From Epiperipatus broadwayi (taxonomy: Eukaryota > Onychophora > Udeonychophora > Euonychophora > Peripatidae), in the NCBI GenBank assembly GCA_028023455.1, contig JAQFVV010006546.1, positions 124,001 to 188,000 on the forward strand: DNA of 64,000 bases, given 5' to 3'. Shown here in pieces: positions 1 through 11,760 of the stretch (its first letter is position 1; each line of letters starts with the position of its first letter). The notes beneath the pieces are model-generated. The model was given only the letters and a program-made list of their open reading frames with translations. It did not search any database and had not been told where the DNA came from. The translations under genes and the position numbers were made by a program.

Positions 1-1638
1 AATATTTGTGATAATAAATCCATATGTTCTATAAAAATTCAATAATAACAAACCATTTGAATTTACAGGACACATATTTCCCCTAACCTTTGGCCAAACT
101 ATTACTTATATCAACATATGCATAAGAAAAAATTGATCTTCTAATGTTATTACTGTAAAAATGTTATCCAGCAAGTTTTAAAAGTTTTTTTTCTTTAATA
201 TTGTACCAAACACTCCATATTTTTATAACACTGAGAATGCCACTAGGCCACTGTCAACTTAGAGAATTTAATTTATGGTGATCAAAAAGTTGATGATGAT
301 AAATGCTGCCAGAGAGAGATCTTTAACATTGTTCAGAAAATTAAAGGACAGGATACAGATACAAATGTCAGCTAAAAGTAATTATAAATAATTTTAAAGT
401 TTTATTAAATTAAAAAAAATAATACTAGTCAAACAAAATATAAAAGTTTGACCTAAATTTCCCATTCTTTGTCAGAGAGTGCACGAAAGTATTGGGGTAT
501 AAGCACTTTGGCAGATAAGTTTCTTTTCTCATCTAAGAATTGGAAAGGTACAACTCTTAAGGTTAACTCAAACAAGAAAAAAGAAAAGATTATGATTTTG
601 TGTAATCTAAAATAGAAGAAAACAAAATTTTTATGGTTTAAAAAAACAACAGAACAATACAGTTGATAAATCACTAGCCAAAAGATTTATTGTCTGCAGG
701 AAACATAAATCCAGATTAACTAAATTAATTACAATAAAAAAATAAGGAATAGGTGAGTTAAAAAAACTACTAATATCTGCACAAGCTTTTAACAATAGTT
801 AATAATATAAAAAGAGGAACAATGAGTATAAAATATTAATTCACAATACATTCTCAGACAAAGTGACAAAATAAAATATTAATTTAATTATCTAAAATTT
901 ATAGGTTTACAACAAATATCTCTTATCAAAGAAATATCAATAACATCAAATTTCTTACTCATAGGCTTATATATTTTTTGTATTAAGCTAAGATTTAACC
1001 AAAGATATTTAAGTCCTGGTTATGATATAAAAATGTTCATTTACCTTCAAGGCATAATATTTTGTCCAGCTGATTTTTTCCAGTGGTGCCCACACAGTTT
1101 AGATCTATCTAGAGTTTATTACAAAGGTTTTTGATTTCTATTTATATGGTCAGGAGTATAAAGTCAATCTTTAGAATCAGTTCTAGATTAGGACATTAAG
1201 GCATGTTTATGGTGGTGCAATTTTGAGCTCTGGAGTTTGTCTTGGAAAGATTTAACACAGCATACTTTCAATGTGGTTCTTTAAAATGGTGAGTTTCTTC
1301 ATTCTGGATGGATGGTCACTATTTTCAATATTTTAGTGTATACTCTTTTATTAGTGATTAGCATAACAATTCTTTCTTAGCACAGCAATCAGCAAATACT
1401 ATTAGCAAAATCTATTAGCAATGAGCAAAAGTCTAACTTCTCTTCACATCAGCATTCTACAATTAGTGAATAAAAAGTTATATATCAGCAGATGTAATAT
1501 AAAAAACAATTAGCAATTGTCAAAAATTAAATATAAAATCAGTTGTCTGCAATTAGAGAAAAATCTAATTTTGGCAATCCACCTTTAGCAAATATCTAAT
1601 AATCCAAACAAACAGAGCTTTTATATGCTATTTTTATA

Positions 1639-1729
1639 TTCTGTCTAATCTTGATTACAAATTTAACCAGGGCTATCTTTATCTTCTGCATAATCTTGAT
1701 TAAAACAAAATTTAACCAGGGCTCTTATC
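1639..1729. repeat. two-copy tandem duplication, about 45 bp
   Basis: Two adjacent copies share the words TAATCTTGATTA and TTTAACCAGGGCT with small indels between them. This is a local tandem duplication with no visible function. Confidence 0.7.
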
Positions 1730-2657
1730 TTTTTTCAAACATTAATTAAATGTAAGTACATGAGAAAATAAATCTCAGCTTTAAAAATAGATCAAAATCA
1801 AATGCAAGAGAAAATAATTATCTTAATTAAATGTCTTTCCAATTGAACATTATATAATTTGAAAAATATGATTGAGTATATGAGCTATAGCATGCACTCT
1901 TAATAAAATAAAAAAATAACAAAATACAAAATTTTTAAATACTATTTTTTTTTCAAATCTTTATAACTATATATGTTGATTTTGATTTTTCAATGGTTGC
2001 TTTTGAAGTGGATAAAATATCCAGTTCAATATACACTATTGAAATGAGCAATATCCCATTGTGTAATGTGAATACAATGAGGAATTACTACAAAGCTTGT
2101 AGTATTCAAGTTAATATGAAAAGCTAACAACAACTTTAAAATAAATCTTAAAAGGGTTGAGCTAGCTTTTGGTAGATTGATGCCAGAATCATGGTACTGC
2201 ATCATTAAAAAATATATAAATATAGTGAAGACCAATATGTAAATAAGGCCCTGTATGCTACCTTTTCATATTAACTTGAAAAATACAAGTTTAGTAGTAA
2301 ATATATAATTTTATGGAAAGTTTATAACTATTGAAATTTATAATTAAAATTTTAACAATACAATAAATCCAACACCATGCAATCTTCTTTTATTGATGGT
2401 TCTGCCTTCCCCAACAGATTGGTTTTCATCCCTCTATTTGTTCTATTAGACTTTCTTTCTTGGGAAAGTCAGTTTTTTAAAACAATAATTATATTGGTCT
2501 TAAATCTTGATAGCACTTTACCCACAAGTGCAGTTTTCCATTCTAATATTGAAGAATTAGTATAAAGTAATGTTTGCACCTTCCATATATCTACATTAAA
2601 ATATATTTGTAATCCTTATTTTTAGAACTAATTCTGCCTCTTGCTTTACAACTACTG

Positions 2658-2681
2658 TTATTATTATTATTATTATTATTT
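2658..2681. repeat. (TTA)n microsatellite
   Basis: About eight TTA units. This is the short counterpart of the much longer TTA array at 15.6 kb. Confidence 0.9.
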
Positions 2682-3714
2682 TTAATACTTCTACCACTGA
2701 AATGAGCAATATGTTATGCATTACAATTTAGATAGTCTGTGTGAGACATACCATTTTTAGATCACAGTTCTAACTTCTTCCACTTCTGTGGATGGAAGGG
2801 ATAGATATGTATAAATGTGCACTCTTTGTCAAATGAAATTCCTGCCTCATTTAGCTTTAGTTTCAAATTGGCTCATTAATGACTATACTGTCTTGAGCCA
2901 AAATGATAAATAAGGACTGCCTGTCTCTGTCATTATTTTTTAATTCTCAAGTGCATGAACTAAAAATATGGAAAATGGAGTCAGAAATGTTGTGTATATA
3001 GTTTAAAGATTAAATGTGGTTGCATAAGCACACAATCCCATTGTCACAATTATTATAGGAAGTTGACTGATGGCATGAGAATCTCATGTTATTTGGGTCC
3101 TACAATAACTTCACAGATTTAAAAATGAGGGGGAAATGTTTGTATTGGAAACATTAGTTAGATTTTGGTGAACTAACATTCTTTCCTATAAAGCAGCAAG
3201 ATATACTCTTTGTCTGGCAATGATCATTTATTTATCATATTTGGTTTTTATATCTTAAAGTCATTCTGTTATCTGCTATCTGTGGAGTCTAACAGTAACC
3301 TGAGTACAGCACATGACTAATGTGTGAATGTGTGGATACTTGAAATATTTATAGCATATATTCTGTAACTGATTACTATTTATTCCTATGATTTTAAAAA
3401 TATCTTTAAAATTAAATTTAGTTTTGACAAGTTTTTATTCCAAGTGATATAATGTGATATGATGTACTGTGACTTCTCCTTATATGGAGTCAGAAATCTC
3501 TCAGCAACTATACCCAGAGAAACCTGTTAATTACTTTAGTTTCCCTTTCCATTCCCCACCCTAAGTTTACACATACCCTGCTCCATCCCATTTCCACAAC
3601 ATAATCTTTGTCAACTCCATGGTCTTTATATGTAAATCCCACTTATCTTTTTTCAAACCTAGCATAAAAAATAATAACCCACATTCTCTTAGAACTATTA
3701 ACATAAGTCTTTTC

Positions 3715-5422
3715 GATTGTATTCTCATCCTTGGTGTTCACCTAGAGATGGCATTGATGCTAATTGAAAACATATACATATAATGATTCTGGGGCCTGAC
3801 CTAAATGATCGATTTGATCTAAAAAGATCTGATTTCTTAGATTTATAATAAAATATTCTACTAACTAATACTATTATATAATGTTAGTTTTTTTCATTTT
3901 TGTAAATGTTTAGTAATCTTATCTTGTTTTTTGAGTTTGTGTGTCTGTGTCTTTTTAAAGTTACAGTGTTTTTGTAACTTTTTTTTTTTTTTGGACTTTA
4001 TGTGTGTCTTTTTAAAGTTAGGTTTTTTTTTTTTTTTTTGCAAGAGTAAATCAATACTTTTATTCAAAAGCAAGATGTAATAAGTAAATGTTTATTAATC
4101 TTATCTTGTTTTTGAATGTGTGTGTGGCTTTAAAGTTACAGGGCTTTTTCTAATATTTTTTTGGGGGACTTTATGTGTATCTTTTTAAAGTTACAGTATT
4201 TTTGGTCAAGAGTAAAAATCAATTATTTTTATTAAAAAAGCAAGATGTAATTCTAAATCTATCAAAAGTAACATCATTTATATATTACAATTTAGAATTG
4301 ATACCTGACTACTATTAGTAAGGACCGTCATTGAAAGATTCAACTGAAAAATGAAAAATGATACCCGACTAATTTCCGTTTTCTTTTTTTTTGTTGGGGA
4401 CAGTAATGAATCAGAAAATGGGTAGTTTTTGTTAACTCTGTCTATATAAAAAGGGTACCATTATTGAAATACTAAATTTAAAAATGATAGCCGACTAATT
4501 TGCGTTTCTTTTGACAGTAATTAATTAGAAAGTGGATTTCTTTTTTTTTGGTAAATCTTGTGTATATATAAAAAATACTGTAATTCAAATACGCCATTGA
4601 AAAACACCAAACCCTGTTGAATTTGCTTTCTTTTTTTTTTTAAGACAGTAATTAATCAGGAAGTGGATTGTTTTTGTTAGTGTGTAGATATAAAAACTAA
4701 TCTTATTTTCAAATAATAAATGTAACAAAATAAATAATAATAATAATACCTGACTAATTTTCTTTTTTAGACAAGTAATTCCTAATAATTAGACACTGGG
4801 TTGTTTTTGTTTGTGCGTATATAGTATAGCAAAAGTAACTGGTCACGGACGAATTCAAGCGAAAATGGTACTTTTCGCATGATCCTTAATTTTTTTTCTC
4901 GTTTTGCACCCTTAAAAGCAATTTTTGAGGGTTACCCATTTGTAATGGAATCTTCAGGACATTATTACTAAACTTACAATAGTAAAGTAAGTTACAACAC
5001 ATTAATAAAAATAGACGTCTTATCAAATTTTAAAAAACTACGACTGCTTCAAATACACACACCCTCACACGAAACTACAGAGAAAATAGATATTCTACTA
5101 TTATGAGAAAATTATGAACAAAATTGACTACTATGGCAGCCAATCAAGGCATTTCTTTCTCTTTGCTTTTAGCATAGAAAAAATAAAGTCATAACCGGCA
5201 GCCGTCGGGAACTCTCTGTTTTATCATAGAAAGAAGTCTCATTTGTGTTGGCTTCAGTCGCTGCCACTGCCTCCATACAACATAACATGAGGACTTTTCT
5301 GCATTTATAACATAGAAAATTTCCTCTTTTGTTGGGTGAAGGCCAGTGAAACGGTATATTTCTAGGAATTTACCTAGAAATAGTGACATCTTGAGCGAAC
5401 ACCAAGGATGAAAAAACAACCA
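3715..5422. mobile_element. element A: non-autonomous inverted-repeat DNA transposon, about 1.7 kb
   Basis: The left end reads CATCCTTGGTGTTCACC (from 3726). The right end, read on the minus strand from 5410, gives CATCCTTGGTGTTCGC, and partial similarity continues outward and inward, so terminal inverted repeats run about 30-40 bp. TCTTTTC flanks it at 3708-3714 and 5423-5429, and the uninterrupted LTR copy near 13902 has one version of that site. This is direct evidence of insertion with a 7-bp duplication (8 bp with one mismatch). No transposase is recognisable. A minus-strand 76-codon frame (5189-5419) lies inside the right end without known motifs. The duplication length is compatible with hAT, but the termini lack the usual hAT CAG start, so the superfamily is open. 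Fragments recur at 30121-30668 and 34150-34462. Confidence 0.75.
4320..4810. repeat. degenerate tandem repeats inside element A, about 130 bp each
   Basis: About four diverged units each carry a GACAGTAATTAAT-like word, a TCAGAAAGTGG-like word, a T-run, a TATATAAAAA-like word and a CCGACTAATTT-like word. An upstream part of the element (3900-4250) has its own duplicated block built on TTTAAAGTTACAG and ATGTTTATTAATCTTAT. Internal tandem arrays are common in non-autonomous DNA transposons. Confidence 0.65.
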
Positions 5423-6015
5423 TCTTTTCTATGAAAATGTATTATTCCTTTGACCTCTATAAACTTTTTCTTTTCTAATCATTTACAATAGCTTTTGGAG
5501 ATAATTTGTTCTTTTATAAAATTATCAAATCATAAATCAAACATTAGTTTCATTTTAAGCATTATTTTAATGCATGTTGAAAACTTAAAAAATAATTAGC
5601 TATTTTTTTTTGATTAAAACAAGTCAGTTTCTTTTTTCACATATCCAATCTCTGTTGTGAGCATGTTCCTATTTTTATGTTATTTAATTTTGTTTAGCCT
5701 CTTTAATTTTTTTTTTAAAAACTAATGACGTAATAATTTAAGTTTAGATCCCATTTTTCTTTGTTATTCTTTTATACTAAATTCAGAAATTAGGTAAATT
5801 GTGCATCAATTATTCTTATTTTGTAGTTGGTAGACTTAACACACACACACACAATAAAAACAAAAGACAATGTCACAAGCTACTTATAATATAATCAACA
5901 TTATAATTTGTTTTTACATTACAAAGAGTGTTAATAGATTCATTATACCTTTAATTAAGTATGTTTTGGTTCATACCCTCTTTGTTTTTAATAGATTAGG
6001 ACCATACTCTTTTTT

Positions 6016-6421
6016 CCTACCATTAAAAGATTAAAATAGACTGTAAGGAGTAATATAAGTTAGAATTTGATTGCTTAAACCTCGCTTAATCTTTCCTTAT
6101 GATGTTTGATAACAAGAAGCATTCTTATATAACATTGTAATTTGAGGAAATTTGATTTACTTTTTTCCCATTGAATTTGTTATTATCAAAAATCGGTTTT
6201 TACTTTGAGATGGTGTCATCACATGTTCAGATGATTTGACCCATGGTGTGATACCTTGCACATATATAATTATAATAGGGATAGCTCATTGGATTTGAAA
6301 AACTCATAATTTTAAATCCATTGTTTTTATCTGATGTCTTTAGTAGGTGCATGTTCATGTTAAAAGCATTAGAGTTGACTATTCTTCAATCATACAATTT
6401 TTATGCATTGTGTAGACAATT
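6016..6421 (-). other. Gypsy-1 3' noncoding stretch
   Basis: This lies between the integrase end and the 3' LTR. No coding similarity is visible. It is probably the element's 3' untranslated region. Confidence 0.5.
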
Positions 6422-7795
6422 TTAATGGCTTTGGGGTGTTTTTCCCTCATGGAATGCCTGAATCCATCTTTTATGGTTTATAATTTTGGTAGTTGAATAA
6501 GTACAACAAAGAAAAACTCCATGAGGCCATTTGATATTGCATATCTCCCAATACCTCTTGCCTGAGATATTTGATCTGATAATGGGTTCTATTATAGGTA
6601 TTTGTAGACATCTATACATCCATGGTCTCATAAATTCCTTTTTTTATTTGAGGTTAATTTTACCAGAATATTCTCATGGTAGGATTTTAATATTCTTGAA
6701 TGAAATATAACCCTCATCTCACATTCACAATCCAACCAGTATGTATTGGTACCTGAGCATTTCACAATCTTACATGGTCCCTTATATGCATTGCAGAATT
6801 TTATGGAAAATGAATTTCTGTGACTTGCTGACATGAGGTGTTTTGACAAAAATCAAGTCTCCTATCTGGAATTGATTTGACTTTACTTGATTTTTGTTGC
6901 ACTTACTTACCATATACTGGATTTGGTCATGGATTTTTTTTCTGATTCTCCTTGGGATCTAATGGGGGTTTTGTGGATGTGGTTTTGTAGGTTTTAAACA
7001 AACCCTGTAGATTCATTTACACTCCAATTAATAAATTTTATTGCCTGCTTCACATGCTTCAGCCACCCCCTGTCTTTCCTCTAAATAGGTCCTAAACTAA
7101 TGTCCAAGTTCCTGCATGGTGCATTCTCATAGCTTTGATTGCAGATTTTTAATGGAGGTTAGTATATTCTATTTGTAGTTTTTTTACCAAATTTCTTCCA
7201 CTCTTTGGTTAAGAAAGAGGTACTGTATATTTTGGTTTCCCTATTTTCTGGAAGTGGTGTGTGTCTAATACTTTGATTGTATATCTAGTATTAACTTGGG
7301 ATATTGGTTAAGCTGACCCAAGAGATCATATGCTACTAACAGATACCTTTGTTTATTAGAGGGTGGCAAAGGTCTGTAGAAGTCTATAGCTAAGATCTCA
7401 TTTGGTCTTGTTGCTACTATAGATTTAATCAAACTGATATAACTTTGGTTTACTGGCTTTACCCTCATGCACGCTTGACATTTCTGGATTACCTTTAGTG
7501 TGTCTTTGTACATTCCAGTCCAGTAAAACCAATTCTTAAGGATCTGTTCAGTTTTATGGGCACCATGGTGCCCATGTAAACAATGCACATATTGTATGAA
7601 TTAGGTTTTTAGTCTGTCAGGTATCACCATCCTCCACTTATCCATTTCATTGTTCATTTTGTATAATAAGATCTTGTTTTCTAACCTGTATTGCTTAAGA
7701 TAATCAGGCACATGCAGAACTTTCTCTCCATTTAATGTCTTAATAATTGAGATCATTTTTTCATCTTGAGGGTATATGTCATGAATATTTACCAA
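6422..7795 (-). pseudogene. Gypsy-1 integrase relic
   Basis: Integrase joins the element's DNA copy to host DNA. On the minus strand a linker (7795-7601) ends with a WRMVIPDRL-like segment, typical just before gypsy integrase. The zinc-binding module follows at 7588-7265: H..H.GAHKTEQILKNWFYW and then CQACMRVK, so the HHCC residues are present. The catalytic core then opens with EILAIDFYRPLPPS, which keeps the first acidic residue (LAIDF). The rest of the core (7265-6850) is shattered and I cannot find its second Asp or its Glu. The C-terminal segment (6849-6630) shows YKGPCKIVK and HSRILKSYHE-like words usual near the end of gypsy integrases. Further minus-strand sequence to 6422 is open but unrecognised. 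Several frameshifts and stops make it a pseudogene. Confidence 0.8.
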
Positions 7796-7899
7796 ATTAT
7801 TCTATACATTACTATTAAATATTGCATCAATATTGGTAATGTAGATGTTGTTTATGGACAGGTGTCATTGTTCTGACCTACATGGATTTTGACTTAGTA

Positions 7900-8365
7900 C
7901 ACCGGCTACTATGTTTTCAGATCTTTTACAGTATTAGTCTGTATAGTTGAATTCTTGTAACAACAAGCTCCATATAACCAATTGACTGTTTAGTAAGGTA
8001 ACAGTAGTTCAAGAATTTGAGGCTCTTGTGGTCTGTGATCACTATTACCTCTGATCTGAGCAGCATCTGTCAAAAGTTTTGGAAAGCCCACACTATTGCT
8101 TGTACCTCCTTCTCTTTAACATATAATTTAATTCTGAACCCTTTAGCAGGTGACTAATGAAATAGAGGATCCCTGGTTGGCTGTCCTCTTAGATTTGGGA
8201 TAATGTCACTCCTAATCTGTATAATGAAGGGTTTATTAAAATCAAGAAAACTTTTCACTGGTTGCTCTAGAAATTCTGTTTTAATTTTTCCAAATGCCTT
8301 GTCTTGCTCTTCAGTCCAATTCCATTGTCCATCTTTTCTGATGTGTTTCAACAATGATTCCATGC
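7900..8365 (-). pseudogene. Gypsy-1 RNase H relic
   Basis: RNase H removes the RNA strand during reverse transcription. The minus strand from 8363 reads LLKHIRKDGQWNWTEEQ followed by AFGKIK, the usual connection between RT and RNase H in gypsy polyproteins. It then has a degraded DFNKPFIIQIRSD where a QTDAS-like first catalytic Asp is expected. Further on, in another frame, are AIVWAFQNF and VIVITDHKSLKFL (about 8090-8000), the conserved C-terminal part with its TDH motif. Frame changes and stops between these blocks show decay. Confidence 0.75.
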
Positions 8366-8399
8366 CATCACAGAATTTTTTGTAAAAATGATTGTTACA

Positions 8400-8990
8400 A
8401 AGTATTAAAAAAATCCCCCAAATAATCTGATTTGTTTTTTATTCATGGTCTTTGGAAAGTTCTGTAAGGCACTGATCTTATTGGAATGAGGCCTCATCCC
8501 ATTGCAACCAATGATTTTGATCCCTTTATCATGGCATTCTTTAAAAATTTCCCCCAAGTGTTGAAAGTGCTTTTCATCTGTAGATGAGGCAATTATGATA
8601 TCATCTACATAAATAATGCTCATTTGCTTGATCTCAAAAGACAGAGTTTGATCCAGGCATCTGATTAGACTGGAAAACTGTTATGTGATGCCTTTATTCT
8701 GGAAAGCAATGTATTGGTGATCCTCTGGGTAGAGTTCTATCTGCCAATAGCTGGAGGTTAAGTCAAAAGTAAAAAATACTTTTTTTATTCCTAACTCTCA
8801 TAAACAATTCATGGATGGGAAGTGGTATATTCCTGTCAGGAATGGTAATTTTGTTAAATTGCCTATCATCTAGATAAAATCTCATTGACCCATTTAGTTT
8901 GTTATGGTACTGTTTTTGATTGGGGTTTTATTTAAACCTGAGGCTGATGGCTTTGGTATGATAGTGGGGTCTTGAATGTACATTTTGTGC
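8400..8990 (-). pseudogene. Gypsy-1 reverse transcriptase relic
   Basis: Reverse transcriptase copies element RNA to DNA. The minus strand keeps a GSMRFYLDDRQFNKITIPD block near 8890 (usually KDGSMRFCVDYRxLN in the family). Near 8620 is an intact YVDD box (IIYVDDIIIAS), then a FKECHDKGIKI segment and the IRLFGGFF end of the thumb region. The palm region between these blocks has stops. YVDD is the clearest diagnostic residue set. The domain is interrupted and upstream it runs straight into the homopolymer-rich stretch at 9070-9320. Confidence 0.8.
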
Positions 8991-9069
8991 CCCATGGTTG
9001 TTGGTCATTGATCTCATCATTTTTATTATTGGTAGATTTTTCATCATTCTCCTTTCATTTTTGGTGTAG

Positions 9070-9320
9070 GCCATTGTTTTTTTTTTGTAGTTAATGGCAT
9101 TGATGGGGATTTCTTCCTTTCTCTTTTTGCCAAATTTACCATTTTTTTTTTTTTATAAATTTTTCCTTCCCCCCCAACACCACAAATATTTGATTTTAAC
9201 AATTTTTTTTTTTTGGGGGGGTTTTGGGAAATTTGGGAGGGTTTTTTTTGTTTGGTGGGGGTGTTTTATTTTCTTGCTTTTTTTTTTCTACAGAATTTCA
9301 CCACCTTTCTTTGTTTTGAT
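9070..9320. other. homopolymer-inflated stretch, likely assembly error
   Basis: Runs of T (up to about 14), C (7) and G (7-8) occur far more often than in neighbouring DNA, producing Phe/Gly-rich shadow frames. It falls between Gypsy-1 gag and RT, exactly where nucleocapsid and protease should be and where only about 0.4 kb separates them. The most likely reading is a poorly polished or gap-filled segment. The same texture recurs at 47580-48420. Confidence 0.6.
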
Positions 9321-9359
9321 TATTCTTTTTTTTTCATTATTTGATATAGTAATTCTTCC

Positions 9360-10480
9360 TTTTTATTTTCATTCCAGAAACTCTTATTACAAAGGATTAG
9401 TAATCCTCCTAGGTCAATGGAGTCTGGAATAGTGACTCTGACCATGCTGATATATCATCTTTTAAATGACTCTAGGCAATTATGATTTTCTCCCCTTCTG
9501 ATAGGTTCAGGTTTATTGAGAGGTATAGATCCAAGCTCCTAAGATATTTAGTGGGGGTTTCAGTGGATAAGCCTTTGAACACCTTCAACTTAACAAACTT
9601 GTTGACTAAGCTCACTGTACCATCCTTATGTTGGACTGACTCTTGAGTTATTATTTTCTATTGGTTTGGTTCTCTGACTTCCTAAATCTTTTTTTCTTTT
9701 GACCAAAGTCTTTATTCATATTTACATGTTGTAGGGGCATTATTCTCCTCTTTTCCTTGATTCTGATTGTGGGACTTATTTTATTATGATCCTATTTTGG
9801 CCTAAAATATTTTTAATGTATCTATTTTTCCCATGAGTGACCTCCTTTCTTCTTGTGGCCCTTGACCCTGTGAGTTCCTTTGGGTTATTTTTTCTGGTAT
9901 CCCTCCAGTACTTTTTAAACCATGTTCTAGGATCCCAATACACTGATTGATTAACCCTTTTAGGTCCTTTATTTGGGTCTGTAACCCTCATTATTTGTGA
10001 GACTTTATTCCTGATCACAATTTGTACTTCTATGACTCTCAGATTATCCCCTTCTATTAACTTCAACTTCTCTTTTACATTTGTCATTCTATTATTTTGT
10101 ATGATTTCCATAACCTTTATTTTTGAATCTACTTTCTCTATTTCCCCTTTACTTGAGATTCCTATTGTTTTTGTCTTTTCTTCATACTGAGGCTTAAGCT
10201 CTCACATGCTCATGTAATTTCTGCAACTTTATCATTAAATTGACTTTCTTGTCATCGTTTCAATTACATTCTCATTTTGACATTTGAAATTCATTTTTTT
10301 GATTTCTCCCTTCATATCTTTGACTTCATCTCTCAATTCCAAAGTTTGGTTACTAAGCCTTACAAATTCTGTTTTCATTTCATTATTCTGTCTATCCATT
10401 TTAATTTCTAAACTAATGGTCAGTTTAGCTGTATTGAATTTTGTTTTCATTTCATTATTCTGTCTATCCATTTTATTTTC
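9360..10480 (-). pseudogene. Gypsy-1 gag relic (capsid and coiled coil)
   Basis: Gag forms the particle that packages element RNA. At about 9590-9380 the minus strand reads KLKVFKGLSTETPTKYLRSL and then SEGEKIIIA, HLKDDISAWSESL and EDY. This matches the capsid pattern of gypsy Gag (F.G...P..YL..L, then W...L......W..). Upstream at 10471-10235 is a charged frame in which DRQNNEMKT occurs twice, about 24 residues apart, with heptad-like spacing that suggests a coiled coil. The frame at 10111-9776 is basic and lies between the two. It could be linker Gag or displaced nucleocapsid-like sequence. No CCHC zinc knuckle is visible. Start and frame joins are unresolved. Confidence 0.6.
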
Positions 10481-11024
10481 TAAACTGATAGTCAGTTTAG
10501 CTGTATCGAACCTCCACTCTTGGCTTTTACACTACCATTCATTTCCAATTACCCAGGATATCTCATCATCCTGTTCTATTCTCTGAAATGGATGCTTCTA
10601 TCTTTTTTCAGGATTTTGCCTAGTATTCTCTTCTAACTCCTCTCTGATTGCTTTCTGTATCCATTAATCTGTATTTTCTTCTTGTTATCATTTACTAGTC
10701 TCTTTTGACCTTTTTCTATTACTGTTTTACATGATATTTGCTAGTTTTATATATAACGATCTTTTTAATTAATGTATGACCGTGTGTGTTAGTTATATAT
10801 ATGTAAAATTCTATATTATATGTTAATATATACACACATACACAATAAGATAATAAATACTCTGTTTCTATATTTATAAATGCCAATAGACAATTACCAT
10901 ATCTACAAATGATAATTCTATAAATCTGAGCACTTTTGAAGGTCAGGGCCTTCATTTTCAAAGAAGTAGCTGGAATCTGAAGATATAAATTATGTAAATT
11001 AAGGTCAATTAAATTTTTGTTGAC
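10481..11024. other. leader or gag 5' region, no clear coding signal
   Basis: T-rich DNA with a TATATA/ACACAC-rich patch at 10780-10860. It may contain the start of Gypsy-1 gag on the minus strand, but I see no motif. The sequence between about 10960 and 11030 joins the Penelope-like fragment. Confidence 0.4.
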
Positions 11025-11760
11025 CTAGGTTTGCCACTTTTGAGAGATGATATAAAATGTTTCTTTTTTATTTGTGGCATGGATATCAGAGATGATAAAA
11101 TATGCCTTTTTGATCTTCCTTTGCAACTCGTGCCACTCACTGCACACCATGCACTGATGCCCTGTAATAGCTATGTGCTGTGCAAAAATAGAAGGGTGGG
11201 ATGCATCAGCCAGAGCCTTTTTGTATGCATATTTATGTTGTGCAAGTCTTGTGTGGATGGATGTCCTAGTCTCACCATAATATGATGCCAGGCAATTATT
11301 GTTATTGCATGCAATCTTGTACATGGCCTGTTGGGCATGCATTGGGAGTATATGGTCTTTAGTGTTATTGATGCTTCTGTTGAAATTGGGGGGGGGAGTG
11401 GTGACACATGCCAAAATCATCTCAAAAGATTGTATATAAATCTTTGTGTATATTTTTAATATATGGCAACAAAATTTGAGGTTTATTCTGATTGTTATCT
11501 TCAGTGGGGTTGTTTTTAAAATTTCTGATGATGTTGTCAATTGATCTGCTATATTTTGCATTGATTAATTCATTTCTCAACATCTCAATGTTCTTCCTTT
11601 TATCTGCTTCAAGGCTTCACAAATTTGCATTTTTATGTAAGGTTTTCAGACCAGCCATTTTATATATGTATGTAGTGTTCGATAAATGGTGTATATGGCC
11701 CCTAACATTGATCGGTTTGATAGTCATTTTATACCAGAAGTGACTATTTTTTTAACAATA
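11025..11760 (-). pseudogene. Penelope-like element fragment: RT end and GIY-YIG endonuclease
   Basis: Penelope-like elements encode a reverse transcriptase followed by a GIY-YIG endonuclease that nicks the target. On the minus strand, 11650-11490 carries the segment IEMLRNELINAKYSRSIDNI and then LPYIKNIHKDLYTIF, which resembles the junction between the RT thumb and the linker in this family. In another frame follow MYKIACNNNNC, SYYGETRTSIHTRLAQHK and HIAITGHQ, the GIY-YIG core with YYGET in place of YIG and the downstream Arg and His. At least one frameshift separates the two parts. The rest of the RT is missing, so this is a truncated relic lying in the Gypsy-1 leader. It might belong to another GIY-YIG family, but the RT-like linker favours Penelope. 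Confidence 0.7.

Larger units (their letters stand above)
1..3687. other. AT-rich spacer without recognisable gene
   Basis: No reading frame here resembles a protein family I know, and stop codons are dense in all frames. The longest frames (about 60-70 codons, for example 2026-2235 minus and 2377-2565 plus) show no motif. The stretch holds a short tandem duplication at 1639-1729, a TTA run at 2658-2681, and loosely repeated ATTAGCAA-like words around 1380-1600. It could contain introns or regulatory DNA, but nothing in the sequence shows it. Confidence 0.6.
3688..6015 (-). repeat. Gypsy-1 3' LTR, partial, split by element A
   Basis: The segment 5423-6015 aligns by eye along its length with 13908-14509, and 3688-3714 aligns with 13885-13907 (shared word TTAGAACTATTAAC). 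The two pieces are separated only by element A. Homology stops left of 3688, so about 1.65 kb expected from the 5' LTR is absent. On the minus strand a purine run (AGGAAAAAAGAG) sits at the LTR start near 6015. Confidence 0.75.

Noticed and set aside
5189-5419. 76-codon minus-strand frame in element A
   Set aside because: Includes the terminal inverted repeat itself and has no transposase motif. Other element A fragments do not extend over it, so conservation cannot be judged.
9094-9432. 112-codon Phe-rich plus-strand frame
   Set aside because: Crosses the homopolymer patch and is antisense to the Gypsy-1 capsid relic.
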